DNA of 64,000 bases from Raphanus sativus. Its lineage: Eukaryota; Streptophyta; Magnoliopsida; Brassicales; Brassicaceae. Below are positions 1 through 11,492 of this stretch, piece by piece. The notes below the pieces were generated by a model. It searched no databases and was not told the origin of the DNA. It saw only the letters and a list, made by a program, of their open reading frames with translations. Where the stretch lies: contig NC_079515.1 of assembly GCF_000801105.2 (NCBI RefSeq), forward strand, positions 25,195,407 to 25,259,406. The letters run 5' to 3'. How positions within the stretch are numbered: the first letter of the stretch is position 1; every line of letters starts with the position of its first letter. The position numbers and the translations under genes were made by a program.

Positions 1-474
1 GGTTGCATCATTTAGTTAACCTGTTTGTGCATCTTGGTCGATTTTGCTTTCCATATTTTGTATTATTTGATCATTCTTGCATTTATTTGTTTGCATTTGC
101 ATTCCATATTTAGTAGATTGATTAGTTTGCATTTAATCCTGATTAGAATCTCATTTAGTTTGCATTTATTCTTGTCAATCATCATTTAATTTTGATTTGC
201 ATTTAAAGTTTGATTTTCTTTCTCTTTTTAATTTTTCGATTTTAATTCTTTCCAAAGTTAAAAAAAAAAAAAAAAGATTTCAACTTTCCTTATTAAAAGA
301 ATTTCGAAATTAATTTTCATAAATAAAAAAAAAAAGATTTGCTTTCATTCATTCATTTGCATTCAAGTTTGACATTTCTTTTCTTTTCTTTCTTAAGTCC
401 TTTTCTTTCTTCTTTCTTTCTTTGCCAATTCCCTTTGCACTTGATCTTCTTGTCTTTCTTATTTTCCAGGAGAT
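1..474 (+). mobile_element. 5' untranslated leader of a Ty3/gypsy retrotransposon
   Basis: This AT- and T-rich stretch without a long reading frame lies directly upstream of the gag start codon. It has poly-A runs near 259-275 and 327-336 and a pyrimidine-rich tract ending in TTTTCCAG just before the gag ATG. No LTR end or tRNA primer-binding site was recognised, so the 5' LTR probably lies left of the window and this is the internal leader. Inference from position. Confidence 0.6.
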
Positions 475-3400
475 ATGGGAGACTTGAATGGTGCAGCTGA
501 GATCAACAACCAACTCCAAGCTTTGCAGGCTGGACAAGCTCAGCTCACGGAAGCCCTTACTGCCTTGACTGCACAAATGAATCTCATGGGTCAGGGAAAC
601 CAGAACCAACCCAATGGCCAGCAGGCTAGAAGAAGGTTCGGCCCTTATCTCAACCAGCCGCAGTCCGAGTCGGAGGAAGATGAGTCCGAGTATGAGCCGC
701 CAGATCGTGGAGGTGCCAACCAGGCCGCTCGAGGTGGGCGGCGTGGAAGAGATGTAAGCCCTTACCAAAGGAGGGACGGAAGCCCTGACCAAAGGAGGGA
801 CCGAGACCGGAACGATGATGCGGCCTTCCAAAGAGGCAAGGACATCAAACTGAAGCCACCTACGTTCGCGGGAAAGGTGGATCCGGACGCTTACATCACA
901 TGGGAGAAACGCATGGAATATATCTTTGAGTACTACAAGTACTCTGAGGCAAAGAAGATAGCTCTAGCCGCGGCCCAGCTCACTGATAATGCTCTATCAT
1001 GGTGGGATCGAGATGTTGCTAAGTCCGGTCCAGTATGGAGAGTCCAAAACTGGATTGAGATGCGAACCAAACTCCGAGCGAGGTACATTCCATCACATTA
1101 TCCTAGAGATTTACTAAAACGTTTTCGTAAGTTGTCTCAGGGAACTAAGTCCGTGGAGGAGTACTTTGAAGAGTTTGAGGCTCTAAGGAATCGATTGGAA
1201 GTGGACGAGTCTGAGGCGTCCATGATGTCTCAGTTCTTGGAGGGGCTGAACGATCGGATTGCACGGAAGGTGGAGCGCCAACCGTATGAGGACTTCAATG
1301 ATCTCTTGCACTATGCCGTCCAGGCTGAGGGCCATATCAAGAGGAAGAATGCGGCCACTAGCCGGAGCAAACCTGTGTGGTCTCAACCAGGTTCCAAAGG
1401 TGCTGAAAAGAACAAATCCATAGAAGTGGAGAACCGGTTCAAGAAGAACCAAGCTGACACAACTAGAGCCAGTTCATCTGACCAAGGTAAGGGTCAAGTT
1501 CAAAATCAGAGAACTCGTGATATTACTTGTTTTAAATGTCAGGGAAAAGGACACTATGCTAGAGATTGTCCGAACAAGAGAGTGATGGTCCTTAAGGCCG
1601 ATGGGGAGTACGAGTCCCAAGATGAGGCCGAGTTGGAGACAGATGTGTCTGATGAGGAATTGATCGATTATGCTGAGACTGGTGAGTTACTAGTGACCAG
1701 ACGATCCCTCAGTGCACTCTTTGATCCTGAAACCGTCCAAAGAGAAAACATCTTCCATACAAGATGTAGTGTGGAACAAAAGGTATGTAGCTTGATCATA
1801 GATGGTGGTTCTTGTACTAATGTGGCTGGCAAGTATCTTGTTGATAAGCTAGGTTTGATCAAGACTCCACACCCGAGACCATACCGACTCAAGTGGCTCA
1901 ATGATGAGACTGAGCTCAAGATAGCCGAGCAAGTTGTTGTGTCTTTTAGTATTGGCAGGTACCATGACCAGGTGAAGTGTGATGTTGTTCCTATGCAAGC
2001 CGGCCACATACTTCTTGGCAGGCCGTGGCAATTTGACAAGGAAACCATCCACCATGGTCGGACCAATGTCTACAGCTTCTGCCATAACAACAAGAAGCAC
2101 AGCTTAGCTCCCCTTAGTCCACAAGAAGTCCATGATATGCAGAAATCAATGGACCAGGCTGGAAAGGTAAGTAAAACCAACCTTTATATGTCTTCAGGCC
2201 AAGTTCTTAAATCTTTATCTCGTGAGACGCAGGTGCTACTAATGGTCTTTAAGGAAGGTTGTTTTACAGGTTTTGAGGCACAAGAGCTACCTGGCGAGAT
2301 GCAAGACCTCATGGAGAAGTACAAGGACGTCTTCCCTGATGATATACCCGCCGGATTGCCCCCCATCCGCGGCATTGAACATCAGATCGACCTTGTACCA
2401 GGCGCACCACTACCCAACCGAGCCGCTTACCGTGTTAACCCTGAAGAGGCCAAGGAGTTGGAGAGGCAGGTCCAAGACCTCATGGACAAAGGCTATATCC
2501 GTGAGAGCCTAAGTCCTTGTGCGGTTCCGGTCCTATTTGTGCCTAAGAAAGACGGAACATGGCGCATGTGTGTGGACTGCCGAGCCATCAACAACATAAC
2601 CATCAAATATCGGTACCCTATACCTAGATTAGATGATATGTTGGATGAACTAAGTGGTTCTACTGTGTTTTCTAAGATTGATCTCAGGAGTGGATATCAC
2701 CAAGTTCGTATGAAGGAAGGTGATGAGTGGAAAACCGCCTTCAAGACGAAACAAGGTTTGTACGAGTGGCTTGTGATGCCATTTGGCCTTACCAACGCCC
2801 CCAGCACATTCATGAGGCTTATGAACGAGGTTCTAAGGCCATACATCAGTAAGTTTGTGGTTGTGTACTTTGATGATATACTGATCTATAGTCAGAGTTT
2901 ATCCGACCATGTTTATCATGTAGAGCAGGTGCTGAAGGCATTGAGGCAAGAGGGACTTTATGCTAACCTAAAGAAATGTGTGTTTTGTACTGATGAATTG
3001 GTTTTCTTAGGTTTTGTTGTGAGTTCACAGGGACTGAAGGTCGATGAAGAAAAGATCAAGGCGATCCAAGACTGGCCAACTCCGACCACCATAGGCCATG
3101 TCCGCAGTTTTCATGGTCTGGCCAGCTTCTATCGACGGTTCGTCAGGGATTTCAGTACCATTGCTGCCCCAATGACGTCTGTGATCAAGAAGAATGTATC
3201 CTTTACTTGGGGTCCTGCCCAAGAAGAGTCTTTTAACAGGCTTAAATATAGTTTGACTCATGCACCAGTCCTTACTCTGCCTAACTTCGATAAAACCTTT
3301 GAGATTGAATGTGACGCATCAGGTACAGGCATAGGAGCTGTGCTTACTCAAGGAGGCCGACCAGTAGCCTTCTTCAGTGAGAAATTGAGTGGAGCTGCCC

Positions 3401-5259
3401 TCAATTATCCCACCTACGACAAAGAGCTTTATGCTCTAGTGAGATCTCTTGAAACTTGGCAACATTATCTTTTGTCTAAAGAGTTTGTTATTCATACAGA
3501 TCATGAGACTCTTAAGCACTTGAGAGGTCAGACCACACTCAAGAAGAGGCACGCCAGATGGTTAGAGTTTGTGGAGACTTTCCCTTATGTGATTAAGTAC
3601 AAGAAGGGCAAAGACAATGTGGTGGCCGATGCACTGTCCCGGAGACACACTCTTATCTCCACCATGGAAGCTAAGATCATGGGTTTTGAGTATATTAAGG
3701 ACTCTTATATTACTGACCCTGACTTTCAAGAAGTTTTCAGGAAAACTACCAAGATGGCAGCCGGCCCATTTTACCAACAAGATGGCTTCTTGTTCAAGGA
3801 AAAGAAACTGTGCATTCCCCAAGGTTCCATGCGGGAATTGCTGGTTCGGGAGGCCCATGGTGGCGGCCTCATGGGACATTTTGGTAGAGATAAAACTCTA
3901 AGTGTCCTAACCGATCATTTCTTTTGGCCAAACATGAGGAGGGACGTTGAGAACTTGTGCACCAAGTGCATTGTCTGCCTTAAGACAAAATCCAGGTCAC
4001 ATCCTTACGGTTTATACATGCCTTTACCTATTCCTGACCACCCTTGGGTAGATCTTTCTATGGACTTTGTGCTGGGCTTGCCCAAGATAGACCACAAGGA
4101 TTCCATTTTTGTTGTTGTGGACAGGTTCTCCAAGATGGCTCACTTCATTGCTTGCAACACCACCAATGATGCCACCCAAATCGCCAACCTGTTCTTCAAA
4201 GAGGTGGTTCGTCTACATGGCATGCCTAGGACCATTGTATCTGACCGAGACACCAAGTTCTTAAGCCATTTCTGGAAGACTTTATGGGGTAAACTTGGTA
4301 CCAAGCTGCTGTTCTCGACCACTTGCCATCCACAGACTGATGGCCAAACCGAGGTAGTAAACCGTACACTCTCTCAGTTACTGAGAGCTACGGTCGGTAA
4401 GAACTTAAGGAACTGGTTAACTTGTCTGCCTTTTATTGAATTTGCTTATAACCATGCTAGGCACTCTACTACTGATCTTTCTCCTTTTGAAGTTGTCTAT
4501 GGTTTTCAGCCTGAAACTCCTTTGGACCTTTCCACACTGCCCAGTCCTATGTACCGCAGTAGAGATGGAGCCAACAAGGCGGAGTTTGTTAAGACCTTGC
4601 ACCAAAAAGTCAAGGAGAGACTAGAAGCCAAGGCGGCCAAGGTCAAGGCGCGGGTCGACCAGAAGAGAAAGGAAGTTTTGTTCGAACCAGGAGACTTGGT
4701 GTGGTTGCACATGCGGCCAGAAAGGTTTCCTGAAGCAAGGAAGTCCAAGCTATCACCTCGAGGGACTGGACCCTTCCGGGTTCTTGAAAAGATCAATGAC
4801 AATGCTTATAAGCTTGATCTTCCAGGTGAGTTTAAGATTTCCCATACGTTCAATGTATCTGATTTGTCCCCTTTTCTTGCAGATGATGATGTTCTGAGGC
4901 CAGAACCTTTTCAAGAGGGAGGGAATGATGAGGCCATCCAAGTAGAGGTTCCCATAATTAGGCGCGGTCCGACCACTAGGAGTGGAACCAGGGCGATAAG
5001 GGAAGGGTTCTCCAAGGCTGTCCAACAGATCCTAGATCAAGATGGACAAACCGGCCAGAACCAGCTACTGATTGAAGAGATGATCCAATTGAAGATACAA
5101 GACCAAGCCGGTTCAATTGAAGTTCAAGACTCAGCCGGTCCAATCCAATTCAGATCACTCGGCCAGAACCAAGCCGGTTTCATCATCTCCACATTCAACC
5201 TTGGTTCAGAATCAATCTCCAATCCAACCGACCACATTGCTTCCGGTTCAGAGATATAG
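475..5259 (+). CDS. Ty3/gypsy (CRM-like chromovirus) gag-pol polyprotein, one open frame
   Basis: Single 1594-residue frame with all expected retrotransposon modules. It has a gag capsid region (about residues 120-280), one CCHC zinc knuckle ([14 protein letters not shown], about 352-365) and an aspartic protease with DGGS at about 443. Reverse transcriptase covers about 680-810 with YFDD at 798, followed by RNase H (about 940-1020). Integrase follows with an HHCC finger (about 1129-1170) and a DDE core (SMDF, VSDRD, TEVVNR at about 1197, 1257, 1293), then a GPF module ([20 protein letters not shown]). The integrase tail ([17 protein letters not shown]) resembles CRM-clade chromoviruses, whose pol commonly runs into the 3' LTR; here a purine tract lies inside the frame at about 4911-4925. 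No canonical chromodomain was seen. The frame is uninterrupted, suggesting recent insertion. CRM membership is from memory of the family. Confidence 0.95.
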   Translation: MGDLNGAAEINNQLQALQAGQAQLTEALTALTAQMNLMGQGNQNQPNGQQARRRFGPYLNQPQSESEEDESEYEPPDRGGANQAARGGRRGRDVSPYQRRDGSPDQRRDRDRNDDAAFQRGKDIKLKPPTFAGKVDPDAYITWEKRMEYIFEYYKYSEAKKIALAAAQLTDNALSWWDRDVAKSGPVWRVQNWIEMRTKLRARYIPSHYPRDLLKRFRKLSQGTKSVEEYFEEFEALRNRLEVDESEASMMSQFLEGLNDRIARKVERQPYEDFNDLLHYAVQAEGHIKRKNAATSRSKPVWSQPGSKGAEKNKSIEVENRFKKNQADTTRASSSDQGKGQVQNQRTRDITCFKCQGKGHYARDCPNKRVMVLKADGEYESQDEAELETDVSDEELIDYAETGELLVTRRSLSALFDPETVQRENIFHTRCSVEQKVCSLIIDGGSCTNVAGKYLVDKLGLIKTPHPRPYRLKWLNDETELKIAEQVVVSFSIGRYHDQVKCDVVPMQAGHILLGRPWQFDKETIHHGRTNVYSFCHNNKKHSLAPLSPQEVHDMQKSMDQAGKVSKTNLYMSSGQVLKSLSRETQVLLMVFKEGCFTGFEAQELPGEMQDLMEKYKDVFPDDIPAGLPPIRGIEHQIDLVPGAPLPNRAAYRVNPEEAKELERQVQDLMDKGYIRESLSPCAVPVLFVPKKDGTWRMCVDCRAINNITIKYRYPIPRLDDMLDELSGSTVFSKIDLRSGYHQVRMKEGDEWKTAFKTKQGLYEWLVMPFGLTNAPSTFMRLMNEVLRPYISKFVVVYFDDILIYSQSLSDHVYHVEQVLKALRQEGLYANLKKCVFCTDELVFLGFVVSSQGLKVDEEKIKAIQDWPTPTTIGHVRSFHGLASFYRRFVRDFSTIAAPMTSVIKKNVSFTWGPAQEESFNRLKYSLTHAPVLTLPNFDKTFEIECDASGTGIGAVLTQGGRPVAFFSEKLSGAALNYPTYDKELYALVRSLETWQHYLLSKEFVIHTDHETLKHLRGQTTLKKRHARWLEFVETFPYVIKYKKGKDNVVADALSRRHTLISTMEAKIMGFEYIKDSYITDPDFQEVFRKTTKMAAGPFYQQDGFLFKEKKLCIPQGSMRELLVREAHGGGLMGHFGRDKTLSVLTDHFFWPNMRRDVENLCTKCIVCLKTKSRSHPYGLYMPLPIPDHPWVDLSMDFVLGLPKIDHKDSIFVVVDRFSKMAHFIACNTTNDATQIANLFFKEVVRLHGMPRTIVSDRDTKFLSHFWKTLWGKLGTKLLFSTTCHPQTDGQTEVVNRTLSQLLRATVGKNLRNWLTCLPFIEFAYNHARHSTTDLSPFEVVYGFQPETPLDLSTLPSPMYRSRDGANKAEFVKTLHQKVKERLEAKAAKVKARVDQKRKEVLFEPGDLVWLHMRPERFPEARKSKLSPRGTGPFRVLEKINDNAYKLDLPGEFKISHTFNVSDLSPFLADDDVLRPEPFQEGGNDEAIQVEVPIIRRGPTTRSGTRAIREGFSKAVQQILDQDGQTGQNQLLIEEMIQLKIQDQAGSIEVQDSAGPIQFRSLGQNQAGFIISTFNLGSESISNPTDHIASGSEI
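4911..4925 (+). promoter_or_regulatory. Probable polypurine tract of the retrotransposon
   Basis: The purine-rich run TCAAGAGGGAGGGAA lies immediately before a TGATG that could start the 3' LTR. It would prime plus-strand synthesis. It lies inside the pol frame, which fits CRM-type elements in which pol extends into the LTR. Confidence 0.55.
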
Positions 5260-6119
5260 CCAACCACCAAAGTAAGTAGTATGTGTTGTACTCTTTTTCC
5301 TTCATCGGGTTTTGTCCCACTGGGTTTTCCCGATAAGGTTTTAATGAGGCAACATGCAAGCATACTATGAGCTTTGGTTTAGGCATCTCAATCAGCAACC
5401 GGTTTACTGTTTTAATTTTAATTTTATTTTGGTTAAGACTTTGGGCAATTGTCAGCCTTTTATCTTTTGTGAAAGTTGGCCCTTTGTCTAGGCCTTTTAA
5501 GACTTTGTTGAGTCCACAAAGGGATGGCTTTATAACCCCTTGTGGCTGACGAAATTTGGCACTTTTAGTCTTGAATAAAATTTGTTTTGCCTTTGCAAAG
5601 AAAACCCTAAGTCTTTCTAGTGTGAGAAGCAAGAGAGAGCAGCCTGAATCTTATCAAGCTCCAACCATCAAGCTTGTGGCGATTCTTCATCCCATCAATC
5701 CCCCCAACGATTTGCCTTGAGAGTGATACACATCCAGCAAGGCCAATCCTATCTTCTACTCATCATCCATCCACTGATCTGTTGAGAGAGACACACATCC
5801 AGCAACAGATTCCATCACCATCTCTATCCTTTTTATTTCTCTTGTTTTTATTTCTGTTTGCATCTTTTGTTTGATTCATTTTTATAAATCTAAAATCCAT
5901 AAAAATCATCTCTGTTTCTGTTCTTGTTTTATTTTCATAGTTTTGCTTCTGTTCTTCATTTTTATAAATCCATAAAACTCATAAAAAGTTTCTTTTGTTT
6001 CAGGTACAGTTTTGGCCGATTTGATCCAAGCATCAAGTTCTTTCAAAACCAGTACCAAAATCGACCAGAATCATATTCTCCAAGCCACTAGTTTGCAGCC
6101 TGGTTCCCAGCCTGTAACA
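4926..6119 (+). mobile_element. Probable 3' LTR of the Ty3/gypsy element
   Basis: The proposed limits are TGATGAGG just after the purine tract and CTGTAACA at 6112-6119, giving a TG...CA repeat of about 1.19 kb. Inside are a possible TATA box (TTTATAACCCC near 5530) and an AATAAA signal at 5574-5579. The last 330 bases of pol lie within it. The matching 5' LTR is not in the window, so neither end can be confirmed by comparison. The right end sits only a few bases from the TATA box of the next gene. Confidence 0.55.
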
Positions 6120-6123
6120 AACC

Positions 6124-6131
6124 ACTATATA
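6124..6131 (+). promoter_or_regulatory. TATA box of the PSY-like gene
   Basis: TATATATT about 105 bases before the ATG at 6232 is well placed for a core promoter. The proposed LTR end is only about 5 bases upstream, so the rest of the promoter may be retrotransposon DNA. Confidence 0.5.
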
Positions 6132-6231
6132 TTGTGGTGTTGGCTAATGAGAAAAGACACGACATTCCTTACAATTCACTCTCCACATTTCACACAGATT
6201 ATAACACTCCCCTCCTACAAACAAAAAAACA

Positions 6232-6979
6232 ATGGCGAAGCCAAGCTTGTTTTTAGTAGCAATAATTTTGAACTTCATGGTTAATTCATCTCTTGCACGA
6301 CCAGACCCAACTCTTGACGCACAGGTTTTTCTTAAATCATCTTCTTTTACATTGTAATTATTCTTAGTTTCAAAAAATATAAAAAATTATTCTAAGTTTC
6401 AACTATTTGACAAGTGGTTTAGATTTTAAAACTAACATAACATAACAACAGTTTTATGTAACAAAAAATCAGATTTATTTCAAGAAAATAAAACAGTATT
6501 ATTCTAGTATTTCATATTCTATGCCATGATGACAATAAAAAAATTCTGATACGATTGAAAGTATCATATTATAATTAACTTTTGTGATTTAATTAATTAC
6601 TGAAAAAATAAATTTCAACTGTTTGTGAATTGTACATCTTTTCTTGAAATCTACATTATTTTTTTTTAAACGCGAGTACTGATATTTAGATAGATGATAA
6701 CAACATTGAACACATTAAGTCTTCCTAACAATATATCTAAATTAATAATACAGATCAAAAGTAAATATATAACAAACATATGCATATGCATTCTGCAGAT
6801 TGATTAAAATTACTAACTTTATTTTATCTTTTTGATATGTTTTTAAGGGATTGGAAATGAAGAGTAAATGCGAAACTGGTGAATGTGTGGTAAATGGTTT
6901 GTGGTCTGCTCATACGGATTACACTGATCCACACGACAATACGCCAGATCATCAGGGTACTTCACCACCAGCCGGTTAA
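6232..6979 (+). CDS. PSY-type tyrosine-sulfated peptide precursor (74 aa, two exons)
   Basis: Exons 6232-6324 and 6848-6979 join in phase 0 across a GT-AG intron of 523 bases. The product has 74 residues. Residues 1-22 form a signal peptide (hydrophobic core LFLVAIILNFMV, then SSLA before RPDP). A middle part carries a CxxxxC pair (KCETGEC). The C-terminus ends DYTDPHDNTPDHQGTSPP plus AG. That tail matches the pattern of PLANT PEPTIDE CONTAINING SULFATED TYROSINE hormones (DY.DP..N..H..G..PP): Asp-Tyr for sulfation, then prolines that can be hydroxylated and arabinosylated. PSY peptides are secreted and promote cell expansion and growth. Precursor size and layout fit the family. The gene is too short and split to show up as a long open frame. 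Function is by motif only. Confidence 0.75.
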
Positions 6980-7247
6980 ATCAACATTGATACTAATGCG
7001 ACTCTGCCAAACTATTGAAAAGTCAATTTACTTCTAATCTTATAATATGTCCCATGTTATATAATGAATTAAAATTAATAAAGATCATGATATTTTGTGT
7101 CTAAAAATCATGATATTCATTTCTCGGAAGTCAGAAGTAATACTAAATTCATGCATAAAAACAACAATTAATTAATGTATAACATACCTAATGCTTATAA
7201 GGATGGTACAATATGATTTCAAATATTCAATCTTAAATATATCACAA
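6980..7247. other. Intergenic, 3' flank of the PSY-like gene
   Basis: AT-rich sequence with likely 3' UTR of the PSY-like gene. No reading frame or repeat was recognised. Confidence 0.5.
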
Positions 7248-7248
7248 C

Positions 7249-10200
7249 TATACTAAAAGCCCGATATAAGAGCATATGAGCGTGTCCACGTCCTCAAAAA
7301 AAAATAGCCAATTAGAGATCTTTAATTAGCCATGTCATTTAGGTCAAAACACTGAAACGATATTGACTTCAAAATTGTATTAAAAAAAACTCCATCGATT
7401 GCTTTTCCTTTCTTCAACCAAAACGCTTTGCCTCGACAATCAATCTCCGATTTCCCTCCTCTCTTACTAGCAGCTGATGCGGCCTTTCAAATCTCCAATA
7501 ACCCTCAAACCACCACCTAAAACCATAAGTGGCTTCAAAAACCAGGCCATACTTACTGATTTCTCTACAATGTTCCATCTCTTCTCTCCTTATACATCTC
7601 CATAAACGAATTTGACTATCTCCTTTCTCCACTGGTTCGTTTTTCATCGGTTCTCACTTTTGTGTCTTATATTTTTTTAGGATATGGTGCTTCAGTGTTT
7701 TGTATATCTAATGAAGTTTTCTTCTCGCTCTCTGTGAAATTGTGTTGTGCAGATGGCCCTTAGGCCGAGCTTAGTGGAAGGAAACGGGCACTCAGGTTCC
7801 ACCAGTCTCTGGCTCTGAATTACTCTTGGCACCTTCTCTTTGGTATGTTTCTCTTTTTGGTTATGAATGATTGGTTTTAATTAATGTTAACGTTACGTTC
7901 TCTAGATAAATTAGATCATTGATTGACTTGGATTCTGAAGATGACTTCTTACAAATGGATTCAGAAACTAGAAATAGCATGTGCTATACATCTCTCCACT
8001 ATTGTCTTTTTGCTGTGATTCTTTTTCCACTTTTGATTTTTCCGATTCTTTGATTAACTGCGTCTTGCTAATGATTTTTTTTGCTCGCAGCCATGCCTTC
8101 TTCCTACACCTGAAGGGACCCCGTGTGCCAATTATGCCAGATTTTTGAGCCAGATCTTACAAGGGCTGACTCACTTGGAGGTTGTTTTTTAGTTTTTTGC
8201 TTTCTGTTAAGTTTTATATGCGACTCAAAGTAGATCTCCTACTATGTTTTTATTTCCTTTTTCTCTTACTAGCTTAGTTTGGGTATTTTGTTGTTTATTA
8301 GTGTATAAGGACCGTCTGCTCAAGAGACTAAAAATTAGCTGGGATCTGGTCCTCTGCTCAGGGTTAGTCTGCTGATTTTTTTTTCTTTTTTTTTGACTGA
8401 AGTTGTCTCCTGATTGTTCATCCTTATAAATACATATTTGATTATCTTTCTCTCTTCACCTCTCTCATATAACTAAAGAAAGCTCTTTTTTCATCAGACC
8501 TTATTGCTTCTTCTTCTTCTTCTTCTTCCTTGATCACAGTCTTAAAGTTTTGATTTTTTTTTTTGCTTCATTTTAACAGAGAAGGCAGTATATAGATCAC
8601 CATGGAACCGGATTCGTAATCACCACGAGTTACGCCGGACCAGGATCCAGTGCCGCTGCCAACAGAAGTTCTTGGACATCCCTAAGTCTCTTACTCTTAG
8701 GTGGTTTGAAGGTGAAGAACGTTGTTACTGGTGATGTTTCGGATTTGAAAGTGTCTGCGTTGTTCTTTGCTATTGGTCATGAGCCGGCAACGAAGTTCTT
8801 AGATGGGCAGCTTGAGTTTGATGCGGATGGGTATGTGGTGACCAGGCCTGGTACCACTAAGACGAGCGTGGTTGGTGTGTTCGCTGCTAGAGATGTGCAA
8901 GACAAAAAGTATAGGCAGGCCATTACAGCTGCAGGAACTGGTTTGTTTTTCCACATCTCTATTTACGTTTTTGTTTTAGCTTTTTGGAAGTCATTAGCTT
9001 TTATTGATGGAACCCTTTCATTTGTTCAATGTGTTCTGCGTTGTTTACCATTTCATTGTGAGACCATTTTAAGTGGTTTCAGGAGTCTTTGTTGAAATGA
9101 ACAATTTTATTAAAAAATGTTTGATTGCTCTGTTAAAATTGAGCTGCATTTTTGAAAGTCATTAGCTTTTTATGGTGGAACCCGTTCATGTTCTCAAAGT
9201 GTGGTTTCGTATATCGTCTGTTGGCAGACACAAATCAAGGTGGAGTGGATGAGTCTCAATTTTGTTATTTCTTCCCTTTTTTAAGTGTACTCCTTTGAAC
9301 ATTAATTTAAAATACTTTGACATATCCCACGTTGCAGTTCAATACGACTATAATTTGGTGGAGTTCAATACGACTATAGAGAAAAAATCTCGGGAGCTAC
9401 TACTAGGGCATATTTGTTGGAGAGTGTGTGTTTGTCAAGTTCGTAAAGAAACTTTGTGCTGCACTTGAAAAAGTTAGGCCTGATTTCTTTTATGGTGGTG
9501 ATGATATAATGATCATGCAAGCTTATTTTGTAGATTATGTGAGAAAAAAATTTAGTTACATATCATGTATTAGCATGTGACATCCAAAGACAACTATAAT
9601 ATAGATTTTGCACCACAGTACAAATTTGCTTTACTTTGTAAATAATTATTTAGATCACCAACCAATTCTAAAAAATAACAGTACTGTGCAAATACAATTA
9701 TGATCATTATTTGAAATTAGTTAATTAATAATATATTTGCAAACACACCAACATAGAAGTACGCGGAGGAAATAAAGATTTTAAAGGAATATTTGCTTTA
9801 GAATATAAGCTGTAAATTTGTATTAAAAAAAGTTACTGTAGCTGTACAATCTATTGATGTAGATTTATATCAATAACTTTCAAAACACTAAATATAAATT
9901 TTAGAGAAAATGATTTTCATAGCCAATCTATTTTCAGTTTAAATTTTGAATTGTACCTTTAAATTATTTTCTTAGAGCATGATTGGTAAATTAAATTAGT
10001 TGTGAAAAAGTGTGGAAAGCATTCAGAGTATTTACCGATCACCTTCGAAATATTTTTCTCAACATAAATTTCAAAAAATATTCAATAAGCAATTATCTCT
10101 TTACCTTTTATCAAGGTATTTACAAAAGAAAATATTTATTGTTTCCAATATTTTTGAATTTGGAAGAAAAATTTCAGCAACCCCATTTTATTTTTCATGT

Positions 10201-10529
10201 ATACTTCTAGAAAGTTTAGTTTTCTTGGTAAGAACTTAATATTTTAGCCACTAATTATACAATACAAATCAACTAATTATACAATGCAAATCAGAAAGAT
10301 ATAATAAATAAAGTAGTTATTAAATAAAAAAATTAAAGTGATTGAGATTTTAACTGTGATAATATATAATATATCTTATAATTTTTTTGCATTCTAATAA
10401 TTAAACTTTATTTTATTAATTTATATTTAACATAGTTTCCAGTATATACTATATCTTTATATATACTAACATACAAATAAATTAAAATTAATGAAAATAA
10501 ACCCGGGCATAGCCCGGGAAAAGTTCTAG
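7249..10529 (+). mobile_element. Non-autonomous Helitron carrying captured gene pieces
   Basis: The right end has the Helitron 3' signature: a perfect hairpin CCCGGGC-ATA-GCCCGGG at 10502-10518, 7 bases, then CTAG at 10526-10529 followed by T. The left end near 7249 (CTATACTAAAAGCCCGATAT) resembles the 5' start TCTATACTAAAAG of crucifer Helitrons, with the first T apparently mutated. No Rep-helicase frame is visible, so it is non-autonomous. It contains a thioredoxin-reductase exon fragment (8699-8940) and other exon-like pieces around 7753-7850 and 8092-8180 that I could not identify. The left boundary is uncertain by a few bases. Confidence 0.75.
8699..8940 (+). pseudogene. NADPH-thioredoxin reductase (NTR) exon fragment inside a Helitron
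   Basis: The translation [19 protein letters not shown] continues through [20 protein letters not shown], a [19 protein letters not shown] stretch, [10 protein letters not shown] and ITAAGTG. This matches the C-terminal part of plant NTRA/NTRB, which reduces cytosolic and mitochondrial thioredoxin h. The highly conserved GDVQD glycine, part of the FAD-binding motif, is Arg here (AARDVQD). The fragment ends at a perfect splice donor (ACTG|GTTTGT), so it was captured as genomic DNA. It lacks the CxxC catalytic domain and cannot encode an enzyme. Confidence 0.85.
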
Positions 10530-10871
10530 TTATCTTAAAATTTAAGAAACAAGAGCTGAACTAGGCCCAAAATCAAGAGTATCGGCTCTATTCGTAAACA
10601 CTGGTTTCTGAATTCTTTGCATTGGTTGACTATGTTCTGCTTCTTGAGTATTGTGTTCTGTGCTGCCACAAACCCAAAATTAGACTTGTCAATTTTTACG
10701 TAAGGCATTACAATACCATTGCTAAAACTCTGTCGCGTTCCCACTCTGATATGCACATGTCTTGGTAATCTGCTTTAGAGTATGCATGAGTTATGCCGTT
10801 ATTGCTTCTGATGCGCCAATATGCATGCGCCAAGTTAATGTTCTTCCGCAGATTGTTGTTTTACAAGGATA
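10530..10871. other. Short unassigned spacer between two Helitron ends
   Basis: It holds a 73-codon open frame on the minus strand (10535-10756), FGFVAAQNTILKKQN and so on, that I do not recognise. It might be another captured fragment. No further feature was supported. Confidence 0.35.
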
Positions 10872-10920
10872 CTAGGTGATAACCCGCATGCGAGATGAGG
10901 AGACTTAAAGAAATTATAAT
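10872..10920 (-). mobile_element. 3' end of a minus-strand Helitron
   Basis: Read on the minus strand the sequence ends CGCATGCGGGTTATCACCTAG followed by T. This is a typical crucifer Helitron tail with CTAG at 10872-10875 and a small GC-rich hairpin. The other end of the element was not found; it must lie to the right, perhaps interrupted by the MITE at 11054. Confidence 0.55.
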
Positions 10921-11053
10921 TTTGAATCTATAAATATTAAAAAGATAAAAGTCATAAATACAAATATTACATGTTATATAATAAGAGATTCAACGAAATT
11001 ATGTATGTCTAAATACAAAAAAATATGCAGCAAAGATAAAACGAAACATATGG

Positions 11054-11492
11054 GTTGATTGGTAAGAGATGTAAGCCTGTAACTTTATGTCTTTTTTGCT
11101 TTAAAAATTAGGCTGTAAGTTATTTTGGCTTTGATTTTGTAGATTTATTTTCAAGGACAATTGAAAACACTAAATAAAAGCTGTAGAAAAATTGAGTTCT
11201 AAATCTAATATGGTGTTGATTGGTAATGGTTGTAGGGTGTAGCTTTATGTTTTTTGCTTTAGAAATTAGGCTCTAAGTTTTTTTTTTTGGCTTTAAATTT
11301 TTGTTGTATATTTATTTTCAAAGACAATTGAAAACACTATATAAAAGTTGTAGAAAAATTGATTTCTAAAGCTAATATATTTCTTCTTTTTTGCTGAAGA
11401 TTCATTTTTAGATCTAAAGCATAATTGATTTACAAAAATAGCTTTAGAGAGAAAATTGCTTTCTACAGCATTTACAGCCTTTGTCAATCAAC
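11054..11492. mobile_element. MITE with inverted ends and internal tandem duplication
   Basis: The left end GTTGATTGGTAAGAGATGTAA and the right end, as reverse complement GTTGATTGACAAAGGCTGTAA, form imperfect terminal inverted repeats. Inside, a unit of about 160 bases occurs twice in tandem (about 11054-11212 and 11213-11380). Each copy begins GTTGATTGGTAA and contains GACAATTGAAAACACTA and GTAGAAAAATTGA. No coding capacity. The superfamily (perhaps hAT) is not settled because no clean target duplication was seen. Confidence 0.6.

Noticed and set aside
349..831. Minus-strand open frame over gag
   Set aside because: Shadow of the gag-pol frame, low-complexity translation with no family features. 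The same holds for the other frames within 475-5259.
475..5259. Chromodomain at the end of pol
   Set aside because: No aromatic-cage chromodomain pattern was visible after FNVSDLSPF; only a short tail with [10 protein letters not shown].
7414..7647. Minus-strand 77-codon frame within the Helitron
   Set aside because: No family recognised and no conserved features; likely random.
10010..10239. Two overlapping short plus-strand frames
   Set aside because: AT-rich low-complexity translations inside the Helitron, without any homology that I can name.
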